Of a DNA stretch of 64,000 nucleotides, positions 44,700 through 56,660 are shown piece by piece (positions within the stretch are counted from its first letter, which is position 1; every line of letters begins with the position of its first letter). The DNA is taken from positions 381,004,768-381,068,767 of the forward strand of contig OY856186.1 of NCBI GenBank assembly GCA_963693315.1, read 5' to 3'. Origin of the DNA: Diogma glabrata (lineage: Eukaryota; Arthropoda; Insecta; Diptera; Cylindrotomidae). The notes below the pieces were generated by a model, which was not told where the DNA came from, made no database searches, and saw only the letters and a program-made list of their open reading frames with translations. The translations under genes and the position numbers were made by a program.

Positions 44700-46600
44700 T
44701 AAACTATATAATGAGCGTGTTCGGTACAGGTATATGAAACAAAAAATCACGTTATTAAACGTCAAAGTTGCTTGCTACTAATTTCACTTCGTTGAATATT
44801 ACGTCAAACCGGACCGAACAGTCAAAGAAACAAAATGTATTTATAAGTCAAACTTTAGACGTTACTTTTATTACAATTAATTTGGTCACAAACGATAAAT
44901 TTATCCCGAAAACACAAAACTAAATTTATCAAGAATAGTTATCACAAAAATGTAAGCATAAATAAAACAAAACCAAAAGCGTAAAGAACCAAATAAAATA
45001 GTTTTATTGACACCTTAATTCAAAATATTTTGACATTTAAACGCAAGAAAAATATTGATTTTTTTCGTGAGAAATGGCCGCGTTTATACTATTTTTAGTA
45101 CAGAAAAATCATGATTTTTTTTTATCAGAATGTATGTACCGAACACTAGGATTATATCAATATCAACACAAAACAAATGCTAAATACGAATATTAAAAGT
45201 TTTGACATTTTAAAATTCTGTACTAAATGGGTGCGTTTATATGAGAATCGAAAATATTACGATTACGAAACATTTCAACCATACGTCGGAAAAAATTTGG
45301 TGTTGTATTTTCGATTCGTATAAAAATTTCCCATCAAATTCAATCATACCACACGTTTTATTTTGTTTTGTTTATGCTTACATTTTTGTGATAACTATTA
45401 CTAAGTTTATACCACTGATTGTTTAATAGAATAATATTGACAGATAGAATACGGATACCGTATTTGAAATTTGAATATAAAATCTTATCAATCGAAAAGT
45501 ATTTCAACAAAAAATTATAATACTCATATTAATTTAAAATTAAAACTAAATTTTGAGTGATTTTGATGTTGCACATTTCTTACAATCACATGAAATTGTG
45601 TTTACATTTTACGTTTTGACGGTTACAATTTTTTTGCATTTACTATTATACTATCGATCAAAAGCAAAATATCAAATAAGTATCTGTCAAAGTAAAAAAG
45701 TATTATTCTATCCGTTTACACTGTAATAGTTTACTAGCTATTTGCTATTATTATATTATACTACCATGGTGTAAACTTAGTATATACTTGATAAAATTGG
45801 TTTTGTGTTTTCGTGATAAAATTAATAGTAATAAAAGTAACGTATAAAAATTGACTTTGTAGAGTCTTGTTTTTAGATTATTAATAAAAGAACGTTTTAT
45901 TTTTACAACTTTTACTAAACAAGCTCTATTATATTATGTAACTATATTCACATTATACATTACAGAGCAGAAAGAGTGATTTTTTTTTTCATAAAAAGAA
46001 TATGACAAAATTCGATCTAGTTTGTAGTTGTATTTGTGAAACTGTCATTTAATGTTTTAGTAATTAATTATATTTAATTAAATAATTTGTATTAGTTTTT
46101 AATTTAAAACACGATTTAAAATAAGATTTATTTAAACAATAACTATTTCACTTAAAAAAAATAATAATAACTAAATGGCATTTTGTTTGTTTACAAATTT
46201 TGAGAGATGTGTAAATGTATTTGTGCAACTCTATTGTATTTACAACTTACTCTACGAAAAAATCTAGATTTATTTTCAGAGCAAAAAGAGTGCTCTTTTT
46301 TGTCAAATAGAATACGTAATGTCAAAAAAATCGATCTAGATCGAAAATGGGCGTGTTTAGAGCAAATTTTTTGGTAAAAAGAAAACGACTTAAAACAATA
46401 ATGAAAGCATGTACGTGACATCTATTTTATAACATAAAAACTAAAAATTTCAAATTTCATTATCTACAACTTATAAATCCATTTTATTTCTTTTGGCTTT
46501 TCGGTCCGATTTGACGTAATATTCGACGAAGTGAAGTTAGTAGCAAACAACTTTGACGTTTAATAACGTGATTTTTTTATCATTTTTTCTTTATAACTTC
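44700..46600. repeat. Nested inverted repeats upstream of Uev1A
   Basis: The outer arms (about 44745-44870 and 46470-46575) share AAATCACGTTATTAAACGTC, CTACTAA, CACTTCGT and GAATATTACGTCAAA in inverted order. An inner pair, AATAGTTATCACAAAAATGT at 44936 and its complement at about 45395, forms a second hairpin. A third pair links about 44862-44930 with about 45780-45842. The words GCGTGTTCGGTAC and GTACCGAACAC also lie in inverted order. This is probably one or more fold-back elements inserted into each other. No coding region was recognised. Confidence 0.65.
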
Positions 46601-46604
46601 TCTA

Positions 46605-47278
46605 CTTAAATTTATTTTATTACATTATTGGTTGATAGCTAAAATTATAATTCCTCAAAAATTTAGTCATAAATTATTTAAATAAACTAACCGATTTTCA
46701 TCACCTTGCCTCCTGAATAAAATTCTCAGACCGTCGTATTTAAAATTCTTCCTAGCAAAAACCAAATTTTTCTGTAAGGCATGGTTTTTTACCAATAAAA
46801 TTGTTTTACAATGCTCAAGAAAATGTTTTTAAATGTAAAATGAAGGATATCGAATCTAGAATAGGTATCAATTTCTTTCAGAATTACTTGCACAGAAAAT
46901 CGGTTAGGTTTACTTTAGTACATCGTTTCAAAACATTCGAGGTGACAACACTACTTTTATTAAAAGTTTCGAATGACGATCGGTTTGTGGAAACAAGCTT
47001 TTAATCGATTTTATTTTGACATCTATAGAAGTATGGTGTTAATATAGCAAACAACAATAACTGAAAATCGCCAAACGTCGCTACAATAAAAAGCAAACCA
47101 ATTTGATGGTAGACGGAAATGCGAAGCACATTTTGTAGAAAAATTGTGAATTTAAACATCTCATACGAAGTTTTAGTGCAGAAATTAGTGTTTTAAATAT
47201 AAATTCATTAATATACTGTTAAAATTAGAAGTAAGAAAAAAGTTTACTGTGCTTAAAAGATTCACATAAAATTTCGTA
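46605..47278 (+). promoter_or_regulatory. Uev1A upstream region and 5' UTR
   Basis: About 670 bases lie between the inverted repeats and the Uev1A start. The transcription start and any core-promoter motif cannot be fixed from sequence alone. The 67-codon open frame at 46801-47004 has no support. Confidence 0.4.
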
Positions 47279-47705
47279 ATGGCGAATCAAACCGCAACCG
47301 GTGTTGGTAAGAAACTTTAATTGAATTTTTGCGCAAATTCTAATTATTTTCAATAAAATTTGATCCAAAATTGTTAAAAAATAAATAAAAAGTTATGTGA
47401 ATTATATGGTTTTAAATAGTAATATATGTAAATATATTATTATATAATTGAAATTTTAACTTAAACTAATTAAAATATATTTTGTAATACTGTAATTCGT
47501 GTAGTAATTTAATTGTTTTAATTTTTTCTAATAGTTTTAATTTAATGCTATGTATTCCACAGTGGTACCTAGAAATTTTCGTTTACTTGAAGAATTGGAA
47601 CAAGGACAAAAGGGCGTTGGTGATGGCACTATATCTTGGGGATTAGAAAATGATGATGATATGACATTAACCCATTGGACAGGAATGATAATTGGACCTC
47701 CCAGA
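47279..47705 (+). CDS. Uev1A: Uev1A, ubiquitin E2 variant, first two exons (partial)
   Basis: Exon 1 (47279-47306) encodes MANQTATGV plus one base. Exon 2 (47563-47705) continues [18 protein letters not shown] and ends MIIGPPR at the donor GTATGT, giving 57 residues. This is the N-terminal third of the UEV1/MMS2 family (about 145 residues). Members resemble ubiquitin-conjugating enzymes but lack the catalytic Cys, and pair with Ubc13 to build Lys63-linked chains for DNA-damage tolerance and NF-kB/JNK signalling. The intron (256 bases, GT/AG) and the exon break after GPPR fit known UEV genes. The following exon, expected to begin with a T..ENR.YSL word, was not found by reading to the end of the window. 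Intron 2 would thus exceed 16 kb and holds many transposons. No defect is seen in the part present. Confidence 0.93.
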
Positions 47706-48174
47706 GTATGTTTGTTTTAAATTTAATTAAAAAGATAAAGAATTTAATATGTGAAATAGATAATCGAACGATTAGTTGCAAGGGAAAATATTTAATTGGG
47801 GTACAACTATAATTCTAAATATTAGATCAATAAATACATTTATGTTTTTATTTCGATCAAAACTTATTTAATATAGTATATAAAATTATTTATTAAGATA
47901 TTGCTGCTTTATTATTTTGTGTATTAAATTGACATATTTAAGGTATCCTTTAATTCTAGACGCACTTTATTTTTCATTTTACAGTTCCTAAAAATCGAGT
48001 CCCTTTTACAATCGATGAAATACCTTTTTTTTTTTAGATACGTTTTAGAATCAAAGGAATACCGTATATCTTTCAAATTAGTGTTATTTTTTTAAAATGG
48101 GCTTATGTTTAATAATATCCATTGTCTTGCAACGTTTGTGTCTTCTTGGAATGCCGTTGATATAAATTCTTTGG

Positions 48175-48430
48175 TATTGTAATTTTGTGCCATTATCTCT
48201 CCTAGAGAAATAAAAGGAGAGATAAATTGTAATATATACAATTGTCTTTGATTCATTTGAATTGTAAATATGTCACGTGCCCATAAATGTCACGTCATGA
48301 TTGGTTCGATTTTTTTGTATTTGAATTTATCTTAAGGAGAAATTTGAGTGTGGGTATGTAGATAGGTTTTAGTTTTCCCCAGGAGAGATAATTCTCTACA
48401 ATAGAGAGATAATGGTACAAAATCACTACC
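48175..48430. mobile_element. Palindromic MITE-like element
   Basis: ATTTTGTGCCATTATCTCTC at the left and its near complement GAGAGATAATGGTACAAAAT at the right bound about 250 bases. CTCTCCTAGAG-like words are subterminal. It lies in Uev1A intron 2. Confidence 0.6.
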
Positions 48431-48433
48431 CAA

Positions 48434-48572
48434 GGTGGTGATTCTGTCATGTTATCTCACTAGGAGAGATAAACTATTTGTCTTTGATTTATATTAGATA
48501 AAAGAAATCATTTAAAAATAATTTCTTTATCTCACTATCTCACCTAGTGGATAACTTGACAAAATCACCACC
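48434..48572. mobile_element. Related 139-bp MITE next to it
   Basis: GGTGGTGATTCTGTCATGTT pairs with the complementary AACTTGACAAAATCACCACC at the right end with two mismatches. It shares GATTNTGT, TTATCTC and CTAGGAGAGATAA words with the neighbour, so both probably belong to one family. Confidence 0.65.
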
Positions 48573-48762
48573 CAGACGAAGTGTGGTTCTAACTTTAGAT
48601 AAGGCACACATCATTGGAGTTACCAGTGTATCATTCTTGTTGAGATAGTAGATGCGTTCTTTTGGAACAAATTAGCGTATCATACCAGCTTTTAAGTAGA
48701 TCACCAATGAGTCGCCAAAAATTTGAAAATATTTTAAATATAACCACACAATTTTATTAATA

Positions 48763-50957
48763 GAGCAATTCCATCCCAAAGCGATCACTTTTAGCTAAAA
48801 TCTGTCCATCAAAAATTTTTTTTGCCTAAAACTATTTTCATTCGGTAGAGGTTTGATAAAAAAAAAATGGTTTGATAAAAAAATTTTTTTTGTTTCGAGA
48901 AACGATTGGTTATCCTGTGCTGGTATAACCTAAAATAGCGATTTGTGCTTACACGCGTATCTTGAAAATGCCACAATTTCTGAACGGCTGAACCGATTTT
49001 GACAACAGTAGGCGCGTTTGAAAGCAGAAACATAGTAGTTTTAGGGAAAATTTTTATCTGAGCATGTTTTCATAGAACATCTATGAGAAAATTGGAAAAT
49101 GGTCAGAAAAATCGTCATTTAACATCGCCTGAACTGAAATTTTGCCCGTTAAAAAAAGAAAAAAAACTTTCATATATTAGCTTTTTAGTTTCCAAGTATA
49201 AAAAGGGGGATATTTTTCGTTCTCGAGTAACGATTTTTTAAAATTTTGTCCTACAAAAATAGGGTTCTTTATATGAAGCTTTAATCCAAATTTTACGCTC
49301 TTAAACCTTAATAAACTAAAAGCCAAAGACAAACATCTTGAAAAAGATAAAAACGAACTATTAAAATACTTTGTTTTAGTTAAAAAAATATAATAAATTA
49401 ATTCATTAAACCTCTTAATATAAACACTAGAATACTTATTTGCATAATATTTTTTTTTAATTTTTTTTATTTTAAATTACAATTTAAACCCAACACCAAA
49501 ATATAATAGTATAAATATAATGATAAAAAAGGAAGAAAAATATTAGAAGTTAAAAAACAAATCTTATTTATATTAAACTAACTGTTTTTGAATCAACTGA
49601 ATAAGAAAATCTTTTGACAGTCATTTTATATTCATTAAATGCCACAAATGAGTGAAAGGATTGTGTGCCTACAATCGTTTTCACATTATCATATTTGTTT
49701 TGTAATTTTCTCTCCATCATATCGTGTTCATCTTGAGAGCAAAATATGGTGTTAATGTTAGACTTTCTTATGTATCCATTCGAACAAGTCTGTTGCTGTT
49801 AATATATGGTCCGCATACACACGTTGTAAACTACCTAGCTCTAGTAGCCATACGTTTCAGAGTCCCTCCAATTGCATCGCATGAACCCTTTCCGTGGTAG
49901 GTAGCAAAAAAATGCCACTCAAAATCAATTTTTTCCGTTTGCTTCATTTCGCATAAATTGAAAAAGTTTTTTTTATTTTTGTACTGAGAAGCAGCACCAT
50001 CGGAAAAAAAGAAAATTTTCTTAATAGTGTTTCCAAATTTTCCTTTTAAAAACTTTAATAATTCCAATTGAAATAAAAATAAATAAATAAATAAAATACA
50101 ACGGCTGTACAACGACTTATAACACTTATTTGCGTTTAAATCTCGTAGACTATTTAATTGTCATTTGTCGATAGAGTATTGTCTCCGAAACGTTATTGAA
50201 TAACCATGACAACAAATGATAACAATAATTTTAATTGGATAATGAAATTTTGAATTTAAGGGTTGCTTTGATAAAAAATTTTATTTTTCATAGAATTTTA
50301 ACAAATACAAATGCTTTTTACTTTTTTGGACGTAACTATATGACAACAAAATAAATAGTTAAAAAGTGACACTTTAAGGCCGTAAATCACAGTAATAAAG
50401 TAACACTTTAGTATGTAGGCGAATAAAAAAGAATTTTGACATTTCGTTTTATCTTTTTCAAGATGTTTTCCTTGTCTTTGGCTTTAGATGTTTGTCTTTG
50501 GCTTTTAGTTTATTAAGGTTTAAGAGCGTGAAATTTGGATTAAAGCTTCATATAAAGAACCCTATTTTTGTAGGACAAAATTTTAAAAAATCGTTACTCG
50601 AGAACGAAAAATATGCCTCTTTTTATACTTGGAAACTAAAAAGCTAATATATGAAAGTTTTTTTTTTCTTTTTTTAACGGGCAAAATTTCAGTTCAGGCT
50701 ATGTTAAATGACAATTTTTCTGACCATTTTCCCATTTTCTCATAGATGTTCTATGAAAACATGCTCAGATAAAAATTTTCCCTGTGTAAGCACAGTTCTC
50801 GATTTTAGACCATACCAGCACAGGATAACCAAGCGTTTCTTGAATCAAAAAAAAAATTTTAACTCAACCATTTTCGATACTCTACCGAATGAAAATAGTT
50901 TTAGGCAAAATAAAATTTTGATGGACAACTGGTGATCGCTTTGGGATGGAATTGCTC
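48763..50957 (-). mobile_element. DNA transposon with 0.5-0.6-kb terminal inverted repeats
   Basis: The ends are GAGCAATTCCATCCCAAAGC and its complement. The arms run about 48763-49358 and 50443-50957 and differ mainly by an insertion of about 80 bases in the left arm. AATA at 48759-48762 and 50958-50961 is a candidate 4-bp target duplication. The 1.1-kb core holds a broken minus-strand protein gene (49570-50112). The combination of long inverted repeats, a 4-bp duplication and this protein does not match a superfamily I can name with certainty; a Sola-like element is one possibility. Confidence 0.83.
49570..50112 (-). pseudogene. Transposase-like protein of the long-TIR element, frameshifted
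   Basis: The minus-strand frame 50112-49831 contains KIFFFSDGAASQYKNKKNFF, then FEWHFFATYHGKGSCDAIGG and TLKRMATRA. The Asp in SDGAA.QYKN, the HGKG.CD..GG word and the following KR are shared by many uncharacterised, transposon-borne insect and cnidarian proteins and look like part of a DDE-type catalytic core. After a stop the protein continues in another frame (LQRVYADHILTATDLFEWI) and then a third (NINTIFCSQDEHDMMERKL, GTQSFHSFVAFNE, about 49570-49760). It therefore carries at least two frameshifts. Its N-terminal half is missing between here and the right arm. The family link is from memory of motif shape, not a search. Confidence 0.6.
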
Positions 50958-51000
50958 AATATTGAAAATATATATGTACATATATTGGCTTATATTTAGA

Positions 51001-51667
51001 TGTAACTCCCATTTTATTGTTACGTTTTTCTAACCTTTATTCAAATTGGCCTAACTTACGCAATTCCCACAACACTTTCTGGATTCGATCACTGATTAGT
51101 AAGCAAAAACACCAAGTTTGATTAAGTATTCAACTCCTTAATTGTTCCACAACAGGAAAACAATACAGCACCATTATTCCTAACTAGAATATTCTTCCAA
51201 CAGCTTCGAAACTACAACGGTTTATTGTAGAAATTTCCAGTAACACAACGTTCAAAATAATACACAAAATATTTTTAATAACACTTAAAACTTTATTCAC
51301 AAAAACTAATTTTAAAAATAACTTCTTCTATTTACACGGTTTTATATGCACGGTATAACGTTTCATTTATCACTATTGCAAATTTACACTAACGCGGTCT
51401 AAAATAAAACTATCAAATTTTGCAAGGAATCCTTCCTTATATACGATTCTCCATAATCTTGACTAATTTAGGTCACTTTTTAGAAACCTTTTGAAAATAT
51501 TAGAATATTCGATTATTTTACGTTATGTTGATTCATAAAGTAATTTTATTGTTTTTCTTGTTGACCCTTTTTCTAAGAAGAGAATGTAACCTTGTTCTAT
51601 TTTTGAAATATTGTGTATCAAAAATTAAGGTTTAGTATTTCATTACGTTTATGTAGAATCGTAACAT
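51001..51667 (+). repeat. Possible solo LTR
   Basis: The segment begins TGTAACTCCC and ends ATCGTAACA, and its middle shares words with 37420-37580. No matching flanking duplication was found, so the assignment is weak. The rest of 51668-52430 shows nothing recognisable. Confidence 0.3.
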
Positions 51668-52439
51668 TAACATCACCAAAACATGTTTGATGCCAATCCA
51701 AATTAAATCGAAAAATACAGTACTTTTCATCTACACAACTCTTTCAATGTAGCGTAGATCAAATCAAATTTGAGTAAGTTTGATCTTCAATAGGCCTAGT
51801 GTCGATTATGGCATACATTTTTTGAGCGGCTTACAGGTGATATCCGGTTGTCAAAAATGTTTTTTCACTGTGACATTTTGTTTCGCGGTAGCTCCTTAAG
51901 GTCTATCTAATAAGTTATTGTTTAGATTTGTAGTTGGTCTCAGATTTTCTATATTTGTTGAAGCGTCGAGATCATTGTGCGGTCACTCTCCTAATATTAT
52001 TTAAGATGTGATAATTTTAATGTTTACAAGATGAAATCTAGTTGTACCACGTTCTGCGTCATTTTAGGTTATTTTGTGGTTTACCACGATTGGTGAGTTA
52101 GATGTGACCAGACGACGACTAAAGCAGCCGCATCTGTGAAGACTATTCATAATTAGGAAGCTTCGAAACAATTAAAATTCTTTGTATATTTCAATAAATG
52201 CCATGTGTCTGTTCCAAAGTTATAGTTAGGCAGACGAGTCCACATTTTGTTACTGAAAGTTAGACATGTTTAGTGTTCATATAATAAACTATAAACGACT
52301 CCGAATATCCGAAGATATATTGCCAACTATGGATTAGGATTCGATTGAGAATTACGTTTCTTTGAGAAATTTATGCACGCCGACTTAAAACTTTTTAAGT
52401 ATTAAAACTACTAGGGAACATCCACGAAGATAACGCATT

Positions 52440-53560
52440 ACAGAGATGAGAGACTTGATAAAAGTTGCGTTGGAAGGCTAGAGTTCTATATCAAATTTTT
52501 TGAACCGTCTAAGGATAGGTCACTACCGTTCCTCTGGTGTGATTCTTGATTCTTCCGAAGACCGTTTATCCATTATATATTTGTAGAAAATCGTCAAATC
52601 AGCAACCTTTCTTATATGCTGCAAGGAATCAAGTTCATTGGTTTGATTTGAGTTGCCTATTAATTTAACTGCACAGAATCAAGACGCTTCAAACTACTTA
52701 AGTATGCTCTACTCCACCCGATATATGAGAGCAGTTTTCCATGCACGGACGTATAAATTACTTGTAAACTAAAAGAAGTCGTTCGCTATTGAAAAACTTA
52801 AGACGTCGTCCTAAATACCCCAATTTTTGAACAGCTCGCAAAAAATATGGGAACCTCAACACCTAGAAGTTTCACGGACTCTCCATATAATATCCTTGGA
52901 ATCAAACTTTATTGGAAAAGGGTTAGCTGTTGACAATCTTGAAAAATGGCAAACCTGTATTTCGCTCGTATTGAATTCAACATCCCAATCAACAATTGTT
53001 TTAAGATCAACGCAAGATGTGATGCATGAAGCCTTGTGTCATCAGTAAAACTATATGTAGGATTAATTGTTGAATCCAACAAGTCATCAGATAGATGAGA
53101 AAAAGATTTGGGAATAAACGGAACCGTCAAATCTCGCATTAGTAAAAATTACAAACGATGCGACACCGTCAACATTGACTCGAAATTTTTGCTCAGTTAT
53201 AAAACGTTGTATCCAGGAAATTAATTGCTTATCTAATCCATAACATCTTGATTTGCATATAAGATTTCTGTGCCATACTTTGGAAATATCAAGAGCAACA
53301 CAGAAAAGCGATTGGTTCCAGACATGAGTAACAAACGAAACCAAATCTCCTATTGCTCTTTCTTTCCGGAAACCGTGTTGTCTTTCATTAAGTAATTTGG
53401 AAGACTAAGCAGCTCATTTAATTAAAATTTATATATTCTTCAAAAATTTTAGCAACAATTGACAAAATTGAAATTTGTCGTAATTTGATGGGTCAGTTTT
53501 ACTCTTTTTGAATGTGCCTGTACACTTGAGTTCTGTAACTCCAAATCTAAGATGAGAGTG
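52440..53560 (-). pseudogene. CR1-like reverse transcriptase, heavily decayed
   Basis: Minus-strand blocks in several frames, from 5' to 3': HGFRKERAIGDLVSFVTHVW (near 53385-53325), FCVALDISKVWHRNLICKSR, GLDKQLISWIQRF, YSFTDDTRLHAS (catalytic block, FTDD, near 53030-53055) and SLKLLGVEV. The thumb words RRLKFFN, RPCMENCSHI, SLKRLDSVQ and NELDSLQHIRKVADL follow (near 52590-52640). It is interrupted by many stops and frameshifts. It abuts the plus-strand family-B copy at 53562 tail to tail. Confidence 0.75.
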
Positions 53561-53561
53561 C

Positions 53562-54710
53562 TCAGACAAGGAATTCAATCTCTACCTAAGCAGCTTACCT
53601 ACATCACATAACCATCACGTCATATGCAGACGACTGCACTGTGCTTGCAACAGGAAACAACCTGGAGCAACTCAATAATGCTCTGAACACCTACCTTAAC
53701 ATTCTCAACGAATGGTTTAAAACCAGAAAACAAACTTTCCACCGAAAAGTCCACCTCTACACTTTTCACCACATGTTCACCTCCTGAACACAACACTCAA
53801 CATCTGCATTCTTATTCCCACGGTAAAAAATCCGAGACTGCTTAAATTCAATGCTCATGCTCAACAGGTGAACGCGAGATTGAAAAACAGGAACAATGCT
53901 TTGAAAGCACTGGCTGGTAGTGCATGAGTGAAAGATAAAGAAACAATCATAACAACATACAAAGCAATAGGAGGACCTATTTTGAATTACGCTGCACCCA
54001 TATGGCCATCTCAAGTCGTTGACACTCACTGGAATAATCTACAAGTAACACAAAACGCAGCGTTGCGAACAGCAACCGGATGTCATTTGATGGCTCTTCT
54101 GCACCAAGAATGTAACATATTGCCGTTCCGTCAACACAATGAAATGCTCACCAAACAATATTTATGGGCCTGTCACAAAGAGCAACCTCCCTGCAATGAC
54201 ACCTTATCCACAACCACACCACCTAGAGACATAAGGCGTACTGCGAAATGTTTCTTAAGTGATGTCAAAAACAACAAATTAACAGATAACATTGACGAGC
54301 TTACGTATAAAACGGGCTTAAAAATGATTCACATGAAAGTTGTTGAAGACACAATAAAGAACTACGTTCCAAATCGAGTTCTCAAGACTAAGCCGCCACA
54401 AGTCGCTGCGGAAGAGGTCAAACTACCGCACAGCACCAGATTCATTCTAGCGCAGTTAAGATCCGGTTGGTCACGCATCTTAAATAACTATATGAACAGA
54501 ATTGACCAGAACATTGTTGACAAGTGTCCCATATGTGAGGGCACGTCGCATGATGCAGACCACCTATTTAATTGTCCAGGAAAACCAACCAACTTGACGA
54601 AGGACGATTTGTGGTACCGCCGAAGAGCAGTAGCAGAGTTCCTGAATCTGGACATGGAGCCGGAAGAGTAGCATCGCACCGTCGCTACAACAATAACAAC
54701 ATCTTATCAG
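53562..54710 (+). pseudogene. Jockey-type retrotransposon (family B), 3' half
   Basis: The copy begins just before the catalytic block ITSYADDCTVLATGNNLEQL (about 53605-53665). It passes a frameshifted linker (YLNILNEWF, VNARLKNRNNALKAL) and then keeps a 247-codon open frame (53928-54671). That frame reads ETIITTYKAIGGPILNYAAP, LRTATGCHLMA, KQYLWACHKEQPPC, FILAQLRSGWSRILNNYMNR and CPICEGTSHDADHLFNC. The Cys/His pattern CPIC..H....H...C at the end is typical of this group. Its 3' tail is CGTCGCTACAACAATAACAAC. It is the best-preserved of five family-B traces in the window; the N-terminal half is absent. Confidence 0.87.
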
Positions 54711-55577
54711 ATAGAAGTTAATGTTCTCAGGTGAATTTGGAGAATGGTACAATCCTAAAACAAACAGCGTTTGATTAGGGCAACTAATTTTTAAGGATAT
54801 CATATATATTGTGGTGTTTAATTCAAATTTTTATATCCTTACATAGGGAATGGAATTTCGAACATAAGCTCAAACACTATCTTTGTTTTAGAATGAAGTT
54901 TTAAGCCCATAATTAGGACAAATATATTAACTCTTATCTAATGTTGCGGCTCTCCCAGTGATAATCGGTTATGTTAAAAAAAATCGGTGTCAGGATTGCA
55001 ACGTTCAAGATATTGGTGGACCGAGTTCAGATTGACTTTCAAAATTCAAACCTCATATGTTGGTCAAATTGATTGACAATTTAGACATTTTAACTAAGTT
55101 TATGGTTTGAATTTCAATCCCATCTAAATGCAACCAAATACAATGTACTTTTTTCCATATATATATTACCAAGGTACTAAGGGTTCCCAGATGATAGACT
55201 CTTCACCGAAAGTATTCGGTTAAAGATCTTCAATATCGATCAGCCTACATAGACGTTATATTGCATAAGGGTATCTCATTATAGTAAGAATGTTCCGTAT
55301 ACTTATTCAAATCAATAGAAGTGAAATGGTTTGTTTGTGTTACAGTGACTCAATTGTGTGTATCGTGTTATTTATTCCACCACAATATCAAGTTAATTTC
55401 ACTATTCTAATCCGTGATTCAAGTGCGGTGGCTGTAAAGTAGCTTTTTGTTAAGCGATAGCGCTCTCTCGGTGAGCCGGTTGTAGTTGTGAATATGTATT
55501 CATGTGGTTAACCGTTAAACACCTGTTGAACATTCAGACAGGTTGATAACAGTTAATTTATCATTAGTTGATTGATA
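54711..55577. other. No recognised content
   Basis: AT-rich sequence in Uev1A intron 2. No coding or repeat structure was supported. Confidence 0.35.
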
Positions 55578-55579
55578 TA

Positions 55580-56660
55580 CACTAGCTTACAAGAAAAATC
55601 TCCCTAAATAAAACCCAACTTTTTCTATAGATTTTGACCTGCTGAACAAGAATATCATATTCATTTTTTTAGTTTAGCTCTTGTTTTTGAGATATTCGCG
55701 AAAAACCAATTTTTTCGGTGAACAAAAAGGTTATTCCGGTTTTTGGATCGCATATTTTACAAAACAAACAAATTTAATATAATAATTAAACAAGTGCGTA
55801 GTTATGATACTAACAAACATTTTGAGATTATTTTTGAACAAAAAATCCATCAAGGATCCTGGAAGTTATACTCGAAAAAAGTTGAAAAAAATCAATTTTT
55901 CTATATTCAACGCCATAAATTTTGAACAAACAATGATTGTAAATTTTTTTAATTTCTTGGAGCCTACAGTTGATTCAATATCCTTTCTTTTAAGTTAAAA
56001 AACACGAATATTGGTGCAGGTTGCACCAAGCTTTTCAGGTTGCACCAAGCTTTTCAGGTTTTCCCAAAAAAAGTCAAAACTCAAAATCTGGAAAAAAAAA
56101 TTTTTGCTACGAATACTTTAATTTCTGTAACATAATTGATTTAAATATAAGTTGTTATACAAATTTTCGAGCAAATTCCATAAATAAAACAAAACAAATA
56201 CTATTTTTACACTTGAAACTTCTTGAGAAGCCATTGAAATAGATTTAACTTTACACTTTACTGTTTTAAAAAAACTCTTAACTGATGTTTGAGAACGACT
56301 CAACTTGTAAAATATTATTTACGATGCGGCACAAAAAGAAAAGAAAAAATACATAAACGCGGTTGAAATAAGGAAAATTCAAAAGGGCTCAAAGTTTTTA
56401 TTCGAAAATCTGTATAGCAACTTATATATAAATCAATTATGTTGCATAATTTTAAATATTATTAGTAAAAAAATTTGTTTTTCCAAATTTTTAGTTTTGT
56501 CTTTTTTGGGAAAACCTGAATAACTTGGTGCAACCTGCACCAATATTCGTGTTTTTTAACTTAAAAGAAAGGGAATTGAATTACCACGGGTTCCAAAATA
56601 CACAAGAAAAGTTGGGTTTTAGTCGAGGAGACAAAAAAGATCAAAATTTGTAAACTAGTG
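55580..56660. mobile_element. Non-autonomous Tc1/mariner-like fold-back element, 1.1 kb
   Basis: The ends are CACTAGCTTACAA and the complement of CACTAGTTTACAA, flanked by TA on both sides. A second inverted block (AAAACCCAACTTTT) follows the termini. An inner inverted pair of about 140 bp (55965-56110 and 56455-56585) contains CACGAATATTGGTGCAGGTT. A 22-base unit, GGTTGCACCAAGCTTTTCA, is duplicated in the left inner arm. About 330 bases (55640-55965) occur only in the left half. No transposase was found; three short open frames inside are not supported. Confidence 0.75.

Noticed and set aside
46801..47004. 67-codon frame upstream of Uev1A
   Set aside because: No recognisable motif. It ends 275 bases before the real start codon and is more likely promoter or UTR.
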